Source of the DNA: Pyrenopolyporus hunteri
Lineage: Eukaryota; Ascomycota; Sordariomycetes; Xylariales; Hypoxylaceae
NCBI GenBank assembly: GCA_902806595.1
Contig: CADCXC010000038.1
Location: 186,001 to 250,000 of the forward strand
Direction of reading: 5' to 3'
Length of the DNA stretch: 64,000 bases
The notes under the pieces were generated by a model. That model was not told the origin of the DNA and did no database searches. It worked only from the letters and a program-made list of their open reading frames with translations. The position numbers were made by a program, and so were the translations under genes. Numbering within the stretch: the stretch's first letter is position 1; each line of letters opens with the position of its first letter. Positions 56,300 to 64,000 of this stretch are shown here, one piece after another.

Positions 56300-58422
56300 A
56301 TTGTTCTATATGTATTTGTTCACTCTTGTGTGTGCGCTACGGTATATGTCGCTTAGACAATCGAAATTGAGATTGAATTATCGAGTTTCTCTCTTTTCTT
56401 TAATCTACACCTTGAGGGTTTTCGAAGGAAAACGTGCAGGTGTAGTGGGCTCGGAATGTGATGATGTGGTTCAAAGTACCCTCAAGTTGATGGATGTTTT
56501 TTTTGTATACGGGATCTGGTGGTCAGGTCGGACTTGGGAGGTAGGGTCGATGATGGGACGAGGTCGGAGCCGTCAGGTTTGGGTGACGACGGGGACAACG
56601 AGAGCAGTGAGTGATATGAGAGATCCGTGAGAGAGAGATCCAGACGCTCGTGCTGCAAGGCGAATCTTGATAGGACGAGTGGTGGTGGTAATGGTGTTGA
56701 CCTGACGGTGGTTGAGGACGAGTTGGTAGAGGTAAGAGGATTTTGGCTAGCTTGACCAGGACGAGGTATGTAGTGATCAAGTCGGCGGCAGAGTAATATG
56801 GGAGGACGAAGACGGAGACGGAGACGAAGACGAAGACGAACGAAGTAGGAGTTGTGGTGGATTGGAAAGAGGCAGGATCAGAGACGTAGGTAGTTCTCAA
56901 ACCTTTTACTCCGCCAAACGGGAAATGCCGATGGTTAGATATCGACAACCGGTTTCCTTCTTGGTATGCCCGTACCTTATCTTTTTCTCTCTTCTCTCTC
57001 TTCTTTCTATCCTTCTCCAACGAGAAGCTGCTTTTCCAATACGTAGCGTCGTCTTTGACGAGGCGGTGGAGTATACTAGTCAGTCCCGTGCGGTGTTTGG
57101 TGTCTCGCGGTGAACCGAGATGCGCCCAAGTGACGGCAAGTCTCTACTTTTCTTCTTTTCTTCTTCCTTTCTTCTTCCTTGCTGCGGATATGAAGGGTTG
57201 CCTTCTCTGAGCGACAGATGCTCGCCGTCTCCGAGAAGAAAAAGCTTTGACTGCGAAAACTGCCTCACTAAGGAGATGGGGGAGTGCAGAACCGGCGGGG
57301 GAATTAAATAGAATATGTCAATAGAAGGGAGTGATGGATAAAGAAGGAATACGGGGGTGCGTGCTGCGTGCTGCGTGCTGCGTGCTGTGTTCACAAGGAT
57401 GATTATGGGAGTGATGGGTTGGGGGACGGGGGAAAGGGTGAAGGGGGCAAATTCAGTTGGTTGAATTGAAGAGAGGTGAGGAAGGAAGTTGTAAGGTTGG
57501 AGGTTGCTAACATAAAGGCCGTCTCACTCGAACGCAGGCACAGGACGCAAAGAAAGATCTACCTTACAGTGGATACCGTACCTAGGTACGGTGCTGTTGC
57601 TCCTTTGTTTGAGGAATTGGAGCTATCTACCGTACCCTTGTACCTTTCCTCCACACAAAAATCTTAGGGCGTGCCGTCTAAGCGTGATGTCTCTTCGTCT
57701 GATTGGCCCTATTGCACCGTGCGTCTCAAGATCAGCCCCACTCGTCTATCACGGTACGGTGAGTCTTTTTACCTGAAATGGAATCGTCAGCCTTGCCCCG
57801 TACCTTGGTACCTACCTACCTCTACCTCTATCTCTCGTGACACCCGCACATTTTTGTTAGTAGGTAATTTCGAACACCATTGAATGTTACATGTATTATT
57901 CTTCCCTATTCCATCTATTGTGTGGTACCTATTTACCATAGTACATATGACCTAGGCAGTATGTAACAACAAGACATCAAGGCCAAATGTCTTCCATAAT
58001 ATCTTAGGTCCTTTTGTCATCATTCTGAAAGCTTTTGCAATTCCGACATTTTCAATTCAGTACGAAAATCCCCTCATGCTCATTGGCTTCTCGTCAGCTT
58101 TACCAGCTGCATCAACGTTGCGTGTACATTCGCTAGAATTACGATCAATCAATTAGAATCACCCTAGGATTGTTTGTACCGCAGATCCATCGGCACTTCG
58201 CTCGCGTCGCATTTCTTGGCAAGTCTCCTTGACGATGCTCTTGGCCAGACACTGCTGCTTGCTTGCATATCATCTGCAGTATGGAAATACAGAACCTCCC
58301 ACTGCAACCTGCAAGCCATTAACCGCATTTTACCCAGCTGCAAGTGAAGCCTTTTTTTAGTAGGAAATACATCAGCAGCTTGTTCTTGATACCTTGAATC
58401 ACCAGCTAGCGTGACTAGGAAA
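56300..58422. other. Divergent intergenic region
   Basis: No supported gene between the KH-protein start (-) and the kinetochore-like gene (+). It contains GACGAAGACGGAGACG-type repeats at about 56798-56842, four GTGCTGC units at about 57359-57386, and CCTAGGTA near 57580-57590. Confidence 0.55.
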
Positions 58423-59427
58423 ATGGATGACGGGGCGCGTCTTGATAGTGACTCGGATCTGTTTCACGCATCCCATCTCAAAGGGACCCTGCAGGAACTC
58501 CAGGAGAAGGTCAAGGAGCATGAAGCTGCGCTAAACCGACTACGCTCTGCTCCAACCAGGCATCCTCCGGGCCAACCCCAGCCACCGACGGCACCGTGGG
58601 AAATAATGAAGGCGGCATACGATGAGCTAGCATCGCAGACACCGTTTCTACCGTTCCCGGAATCCGTACTGCCAGCTCTCCTAGCTCTTCGTAAAACCCA
58701 CCAGACGGTAGAGGACACGAAGGCTTATCTGGCTTCGCACAAAGACTCGGTTGAGAGGGCCAGGAGACGTCTCGAAGTGGAGAAGTCTAATCTCGAAGAC
58801 CAGAAGGCCCTCTCGCGGAGTCTGCGGGATCGCATACAGTCATTACAGGATGGCCTAGAGAGCCGAATGGAGCTGGGACCCGAGGACATCGCCGCGGAAC
58901 GGATAAACGAACTGAAGCAAAAGAAGAGGCACTACGACAAGGAGACATCCGCGCTCCTCAAGGCGCTCAAAAGGTTTATCGACGAGCACCTCGCAAGCAT
59001 GCTCGCTGCCGAGGAACTCGGAGGCCCTGTCGTTGGCGAGATCATGGACATCGATGGGGATGATCTCGCAGCCGGGTTTAGTTCTCAGGGCAAGCTCAAG
59101 AAGGCTAAGGAGAACCCGGACCAGGACAAGCGACAACGACGCATTGACGAGATATGGGGTGTACGTCAAGAAGGCCAGCCAACAGACAGAGCGGATAAGA
59201 ATAACTGGAACGAGGTTTCGGCTGCCGGCGAAGAGATGCGCAGCCTCACAGAGGAACTCCTTAACAGCCTCGCACAATCGGAGGGCGATAGCTCAGCGGC
59301 TTATGTCCAACTTCCTAGGGAGTCGGCAGCGGCAAGGTTCCTAGTCAGGTCTAAGGTTGCGCAGTTTCATCCAAGGGATTCTACGAAGCTACGACTAGTC
59401 GACTTTGGCAAGGAGCTGGATGAATGA
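58423..59427 (+). CDS. Probable CENP-K/Sim4-family kinetochore coiled-coil protein
   Basis: A single 334-aa frame; ATG at 58423 is the first in-frame methionine. After a short acidic head (MDDGARLDSDSDLF) the protein is mainly helical. Coiled coils are at about 20-45 (LKGTLQELQEKVKEHEAAL) and 100-150 (VERARRRLEVEKSNLEDQKA), with a third segment at about 165-200. The C-terminal block AARFLVRSKVAQFHPRDSTK followed by LRLVDFGKELDE resembles the CENP-K/Sim4 ending (hydrophobic LLIR-type helix, HPxD, then RL.F). CENP-K is part of the constitutive centromere-associated network next to CENP-H/I. The family diverges fast, so the assignment is moderate. A generic coiled-coil protein remains possible. 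A DIDGDD acidic spot and a KKAKENPDQDKRQRR basic patch lie between the helices and the end. Confidence 0.6.
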   Translation: MDDGARLDSDSDLFHASHLKGTLQELQEKVKEHEAALNRLRSAPTRHPPGQPQPPTAPWEIMKAAYDELASQTPFLPFPESVLPALLALRKTHQTVEDTKAYLASHKDSVERARRRLEVEKSNLEDQKALSRSLRDRIQSLQDGLESRMELGPEDIAAERINELKQKKRHYDKETSALLKALKRFIDEHLASMLAAEELGGPVVGEIMDIDGDDLAAGFSSQGKLKKAKENPDQDKRQRRIDEIWGVRQEGQPTDRADKNNWNEVSAAGEEMRSLTEELLNSLAQSEGDSSAAYVQLPRESAAARFLVRSKVAQFHPRDSTKLRLVDFGKELDE

Positions 59428-60307
59428 TCTGTTCAATCATTCCTGTATGGTTTCATGGCCAGTCTCATGTATCAATGCACAGACAAATTTGGGGCTCGTT
59501 CCCCGAATATACCCAAGTTTCGACGCAAGAATTCGGACCCAATCACTACATATGGCCGTAGTAATCTCCGGCCCCGGAATAGAACGTTAAAACCGACGGT
59601 CCCGAGATTTCAAATAAATCATATGAGTGCTTCGTACTGGGAAGATTGATATAATACCTACCTAGGCACCTACTCCTAAGGTCCCGTTGTTTGCCTAGGT
59701 ATTCAAGCCCACCTAACCCTTATGAAGATCACTTAGGGGTACAGGTTTGACAATAGTCTCCTCTCTTTAGATACACACCTCGTTCGTCGCGGCTCTCTAC
59801 ATTATCTTAATCGTAGCTAGATACGTATGACGGCGGTCTAAGGACAGCAAAGACGAAGAACGTTGCGCCCTGATCGACAGGTCGTACGTATTATGAAGTC
59901 TGATAGGTTAGGTACCTGATGGGATATCCCCACGCTGCCATGGTATAGGTCGTAGCAGCGGGAGTGCCTGACCAATCTCTTGGCAAACCCACTGCAGCGT
60001 GCTTTCCGGCCATTGGCCAATTAGTCGTGCCCTGCAGTAAACCGCCCCTCAACGCGTCGCAGTTACCCGCAGCGCGTGTCCCACTGCTATACGCCATTTT
60101 GGCTCCGCTGCAAACCACTGGACCTGCAGTATTTTACTTTCTTTTCCTCACCGCAACTGCTCTTTCCTTCAGGTGTCAAACCAAGTTCCTACCTAACCTA
60201 CCTGAACACTGCAAACGCCTGCTCTGAACAAGAAACTCCCACTCTCCCTGGTACTTACTCTACACAAACTCCTTCCCACTTCTTAAATACAACAGAGCCA
60301 GAAGACT
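59428..60307. other. Intergenic spacer
   Basis: No supported gene. CCTAGGCACC/CCTAGGTA motifs are at 59658-59702. The last 150 bases are the leader of dUTPase, rich in C and A. Confidence 0.6.
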
Positions 60308-60895
60308 ATGACCGCGGCCGAATCCGTAACCTCACCACCAACCTCACCGCCAGCCAAACGAGTCAAGACAACTCCCACCGAAACTACCACCACCGCCACC
60401 ACCACAGAAAACACCGAAACCATGGCCTCCAACACCACCAACCCCAACGCCTCCACCCTCGACCAATCTCCCCCCCTCCTCATCAAAAAGCTCTCCCCGA
60501 GCGCCAAGCTGCCCACGCGCGGAAGCGCCTTCTCGGCCGGGTACGACCTGTACGCCTCGCAGCCCACCACCATCCCGGCGCGGGGCAAAGGCCTGGTGGA
60601 GACGGACCTGGCGATCGCGGTGCCGGCGGGGACGTACGGGCGGGTGGCGCCGCGGTCGGGGCTGGCGGCGAAGCACTTCATCGACACGGGGGCCGGGGTG
60701 ATCGACGCGGACTACCGGGGCCCCGTCAAGGTGCTGCTGTTCAACCACGGGGAGGCCGAGTTCAGGGTCGAGGCGGGCGACCGCGTCGCCCAGCTCGTCG
60801 TCGAGCGCATCTACACCCCCGAGGTGGTGGAGGTCGAGCAGCTCGAGGAGAGCGTGCGCGGGGCCGGCGGGTTCGGGAGTACGGGGACGAATTAG
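60308..60895 (+). CDS. dut1: dUTP diphosphatase (dUTPase)
   Basis: A single 195-aa frame. The trimeric enzyme hydrolyses dUTP to dUMP, keeping uracil out of DNA and feeding dTMP synthesis. All five family motifs are visible in order: SAGYDLYA (about 77), PRSGLAAKHF (about 114), GVIDADYRGPVKVLLFNHG (about 130), GDRVAQLVVERI (about 157) and the C-terminal RGAGGFGSTG that closes over the substrate. Catalytic Asp in motif III and the P-loop-like Gly/Phe of motif V are intact. Residues 1-38 are a Thr/Pro/Ala-rich extension, and a second in-frame ATG at 60422, with a better start context (ACCATGG), would give 157 aa, close to the core enzyme. Motif codons switch abruptly from C/A-rich to very GC-rich after the extension. 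It converges on the pyridoxal kinase gene. Confidence 0.96.
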   Translation: MTAAESVTSPPTSPPAKRVKTTPTETTTTATTTENTETMASNTTNPNASTLDQSPPLLIKKLSPSAKLPTRGSAFSAGYDLYASQPTTIPARGKGLVETDLAIAVPAGTYGRVAPRSGLAAKHFIDTGAGVIDADYRGPVKVLLFNHGEAEFRVEAGDRVAQLVVERIYTPEVVEVEQLEESVRGAGGFGSTGTN

Positions 60896-61448
60896 GTTGG
60901 GTTACCTATCTGCTTATCTGCCTCTCTACTTATCTAGGTAGGCCACACATGCAGATTCCGGGCAACCTGATGTGGCTTGATCCGGCTTTTCGGGATTCTA
61001 GAAGAGGGAAGTGTGCTGGGATGAAACGGGACGGGATACGATACACCATGATTCAAGAGCTGAGACGAAACAACGGGGCTTTGGGTGTGTTCATTATACT
61101 TCGGTATATGGGGACGTAGATTTCTCGTTACACCCTAGACCAATCAAATAGTAAGCTGAATTGACTGGTAAGCTGGTTAATCTAGTGGAGTGAGAGACGA
61201 GCAGATGTAGAGGTCGATTGCTCCAGGCCTGGTCTATGTATAGGGGACATGATGAAACAATAACCATGCATATTTCTTAGCATCCACCCAACCAATGCCG
61301 CTTCTAGTGATCCTCTGTCTCATTTTCTATCCTCTATGCCCGACATGAGCAGCTTAGCGCATCTAATCATCCCATCTACGCCCATCGATCACGAACCTAT
61401 CTAGGCTATCCATCTTTTTATTATGTTCACCTAGGTACCTAAGCTCGC
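60896..61448. other. Convergent spacer dut1 / pyridoxal kinase
   Basis: Shared 3' flank of two converging genes, with no gene seen. Motifs ATCTAGGTAGG (60933) and CACCTAGGTACC (61428) occur near each transcript end. Confidence 0.6.
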
Positions 61449-62902
61449 TTATATCTTCTCCGCGCGATATTCTATCTTCGGGTTACGCAGGCTTCCCAGA
61501 TGCCTTACGAGCTTCAGTTCCGAAGCCCTCGACTTGAGGAGATGTAGCGTCTTCTCGTCTAAATCTTTGCTACTGCTCTGATTATCAGCCATCTCGGCCG
61601 TCATGCTCTCGCACGTCCGCTCTAGAACCTCATGCATGCTAGCTAGGACCTTCTCAGCCGCGCGAACGAGCGGCAGGTCCAGCACGTCAACGTCGTCGGC
61701 GCTGAGCCAGGAGGACCTCTCGGCTAGAGCTCCGTTTCCGCCGTTCCGCTTGTCGTAGTTGAAAACCGCCTCGCGCATGCGCGCCACCATCAGCGCGGCG
61801 AACATGTCTCCCGTGCCGCTGAAGTAGCAGTCGAACACGGGGAATGCGATCTTGAAGATCCGCGGCCGCCGGTCCGAGGTCATGGTCGAGCCGACGACGG
61901 ACATGGTACGGGGCCTCTGCGAAGAAGAGGGGGAGGAGCCGGGGGACGGCAGGCACACGGATGTGATGACGATGTGCGGGACGCCGTAGTCCTGGTGAAG
62001 GACTTGAATGGCCTGCTGGAGGGAGGCGAAGTCGGTGATCTTCACGCCTGAGAGGAGTCTAATCCGAGGAGATAAAACCTTCGTTAGTCAAAATACTTCT
62101 TCGCTTTCCTCAACCGCCAATTTCGCGACTAAATCCCGTCTGTGATCCCGTCTACACGCCTCGCAAGATAAGGAGCACACGAATACAGGAGGGACTTACT
62201 CAGCTTCGAATTGGTTCGGCAGTATTAAGTCGGCGTAGTGTATCAGGCTCTTATATGCGGGCACGACGTCCTCCGCGACATATAAGCGGCCATTGTCGCC
62301 CATGACCGGGTCCAACACCCAGAAGAAGCTCCCCGGCTTCCCAGCTTCCGACTTATGTCTCAGTTCCTTGGCGATGTTTCCGACTGCCTCGACAGCGGCA
62401 GCGCCGGGGACGTAGCCCGAGAGCATCATGTCGAAATTGTCAAGGTAGGACTGCTTGAGGCCTTCCCAGAGATCCGTGATCTCCTGCGCCGAGACGCGCG
62501 TGCCCTTCCATTGTTTGTAACCCGTGTGGTTGCCTTGTATATTCGCAGCCGTGTTAGAAAATAGGAGATGCCAGGCCCTCGAAAACGGGATCGCAGCAGA
62601 CAGGCGTGTACGTACTGAACTGTACCGTGTTCAAGGCGGCCACGTCGCAGCCCAGGGACTGGAGCACGAAGACGGCGATCTTATTCCCTACGTTTCTACC
62701 GGAGGATATATAGGGTCAATGGCACGGTTCGCGGACGACGTTGAAGAGTAGAAACCTAGAACTCTCACCCTGAGACAACCTTCGACTCGGGATATTAGCT
62801 ACTAGAAAAAGAGGAAACTGACTACTAGAAGCATTGGCATTTTCCTACATGACTGGCAACGGCTAGGACGCTCGTCTCCGGGACGGACGGTTCAGCACTC
62901 AT
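61449..62902 (-). CDS. bud16: Pyridoxal kinase (PdxK/Bud16 family)
   Basis: Five exons (62902-62849, 62779-62769, 62695-62616, 62533-62200, 62058-61449) give 362 aa. The enzyme phosphorylates pyridoxal, pyridoxine and pyridoxamine with ATP to supply PLP. Exon joins yield the usual N terminus VLAVASHVVSGNVGNKIAVF, then LQSLGCDVAALNTVQFSNHT, GYKQWKGT, LSGYVPG, DPVMGDNGRLYV, LPNQFEAELLSGVKI and the ribokinase-fold catalytic motif FSGTGDMFAALMVARM with its Asp. Exon 2 is only 11 nt. Introns are 69, 73, 82 and 141 nt with donors GTAGGA, GTGAGA, GTACGT and GTAAGT. A Pro/Ser-rich insert (LPSPGSSPSSSQRPR) before the catalytic loop and a variable C-terminal region are fungal-type features. The frame closes correctly across all four junctions, which supports the model. 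Confidence 0.9.
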
Positions 62903-63686
62903 GTGGGCGGTTGACGAGGATTATGGGAAGAGCGACGGATACGGAGAGCTGGTAAGTTAGGGAGGCGGTCTAGTCTAGAGAAACCCGAATTACACTTTGC
63001 AAAGCCATTCAGAAGAGTGATGATTAGGAAAGGAGAAGCAAATCGAGCGAAAACCGCGGTGACCTAGACATGTCTCTAAAATCCAAGCCCAGTTACCAAT
63101 AGAAAGAATACAATCAAGGCGCATGACTCTCTTCTCGAAGAGTCCATTATAAAGCTTACACGCTACGTATGTATTGTACATCCTTCAAGTTAGCCTGCCC
63201 CGCCGTTTGTACACCGATAGCCCACCGATAGCCTACCGACAGTCCCGCACTAAACCGCTTTAGGCATCTCACTGGCACCTCGAAGTTTAGGTAGGTATGT
63301 AGGTGTTCTTCGAGGCAGGTGCAGGTACCTATATGAGAGGTAACCTAACCTTAAAATACTCGCACAGGAAGGAAACAGACGTCATTAGGCATAAAAAGAA
63401 TAGAAGTAGCTTTATATTAGGGCTACACGGCCCGTTATTCTCCGCCTATTCGGCGTATAGACCACCCTCAGGAACTGCGGGTTGGCCGGTACTCATATCT
63501 AAACTAACCGTCCAGAAGTCATATGCATATAGGCAAATGCCGTCGACGATTTCCATGTCGAATCCGTCCGTATCCATTTTGGTAGAGCACGACAAATCCG
63601 CAAGCAATTCTCGTAGTAGCTGATTATCTCCCCCTCTCGACGTGATATATTGGTACTTCTTGCTAGGTCTCGTTGCCTTATCCCTC
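62903..63686. other. Spacer between pyridoxal kinase and PCNA
   Basis: Both flanking genes are on the minus strand, so this is the PCNA 3' flank and the kinase promoter. No gene is seen. A TAGCCCACCGATAGCCTACCGA duplication (about 63218-63240) and a TAGGTAGGTATGTAGG run (63290) are present. Confidence 0.6.
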
Positions 63687-64000
63687 TTACTCGTCGTCGC
63701 CGATCTATAAGGCTCGGTGTTAGTAAATTAGTAGATAGAGTATCCGGGGCTGTGGTGCGACGTACCTTGGGAGCGAGGTAGAACCTCAAGTAACTGCTGC
63801 CAGCCAGACCATACTCTACGAGGAGCGGCACCTCGTTGGATAGGCAGATCTTGACGGTGCTGGACAGGGCCTGGGCCTTGCAGAAGTTGACCAGGTATTT
63901 GAGAGAGAATGTTAGACCGACGGGCTCGGTCAGTTCGATGTCGATGTTAAGCTCGGGCTTCTCGGCGTTCTGATGGCTGCGGAGGGTGACCGAACCGTTG
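63687..64000 (-). CDS. pcn1: PCNA sliding clamp, C-terminal part (runs off the right edge)
   Basis: The window holds the last 84 or so residues of proliferating cell nuclear antigen, the trimeric clamp for DNA polymerase delta and many repair factors. An exon from the edge to 63766 reads NGSVTLRS, then PVGLTFSLKYLVNFCKA, VKICLSNEVPLLVEYG and YLRFYLAPK, the second half of the clamp's C-terminal domain. After a 61-nt intron (63765-63705, GTACGT/TAG) a final coding exon of 18 nt (63704-63687) adds IGDDE and TAA, giving the conserved APKIGDDE ending that PIP-box partners contact near. The missing N-terminal two thirds lie beyond 64000. The long open frame that reads through the donor is an artefact. 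Confidence 0.95.

Noticed and set aside
60076..61119. 347-codon plus frame overlapping dUTPase
   Set aside because: It is an out-of-frame read of dut1 and its leader; the Arg/Gly-rich product has no family, while the dUTPase motifs are complete.

Overview
The window is nuclear DNA of a filamentous ascomycete (Pezizomycotina), most likely a Sordariomycete. The evidence is a set of 18 protein genes with recognisable fungal families, short introns (54-187 nt) with GTRNGT-type donors and CTRAC branch sites, roughly one gene per 3.5 kb on both strands without operons, and a NUC-1-type bHLH regulator, a CrnA/NrtA-type nitrate carrier and a fungal complex I subunit. I cannot name the genus. A hallmark of the sequence is the short palindromic motif TACCTAGGTA with ACCT/AGGT runs, scattered through nearly every intergenic spacer and some introns and not seen by me in the exons.

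Layout, left to right: nuc-1-like bHLH factor (+, 2951-5011); inner nuclear membrane protein Src1/Heh (+, 6531-8801); kelch-type membrane protein (-, 11438-13669); mRNA export receptor Mex67 (-, 17732-20023) divergent from the FANCM-type helicase Mph1 (+, 21035-24568); an unrecognised disordered protein with one membrane segment (-, 26036-27382). Then comes a 6.8 kb gene-poor stretch with decayed Ty3/Gypsy remains (a frameshifted chromodomain and an integrase-like piece). Next is a compact block: nucleolin-like Gar2 (-, 34192-35829), complex I PDSW-like subunit (+, 36497-36964), mitoribosomal mL54 (+, 37483-38291), TAF7 (-, 38917-40503) and a DUF1275 membrane protein (-, 41280-42301). It is followed by the nitrate transporter (+, 45607-47314), a GPI-anchored Kre9/Knh1-domain wall protein (-, 49108-49980), a 4.8 kb gene-free stretch, a triple-KH RNA-binding protein (-, 54779-56299), a probable CENP-K/Sim4 kinetochore protein (+, 58423-59427), dUTPase (+, 60308-60895), pyridoxal kinase (-, 61449-62902) and the C-terminal part of PCNA (-, 63687 to the right edge).

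The genes are mostly housekeeping and do not form one pathway. Several touch chromosome maintenance (Mph1, PCNA, dUTPase, CENP-K-like, Src1) or RNA handling (Mex67, Gar2, the KH protein), but this looks like ordinary dispersed fungal gene order. I found no secondary-metabolite cluster, CRISPR array, rRNA or convincing tRNA gene.

The most interesting signals are structural. Src1 carries an intron exactly before its second membrane span, with a stop codon inside the donor and two in-frame acceptors, paralleling the topology-switching splicing of yeast SRC1. Pyridoxal kinase needs an 11-nt microexon. The nuc-1-like gene appears to use a GC-AG intron. The unrecognised protein at 26036-27382 has an Atg8-interacting-type WVEV core and a late membrane span, resembling an autophagy receptor. 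Three copies of a 17-bp motif sit just downstream of gar2. Exon coordinates below were worked out by hand from splice consensus and reading frame, without transcript data.
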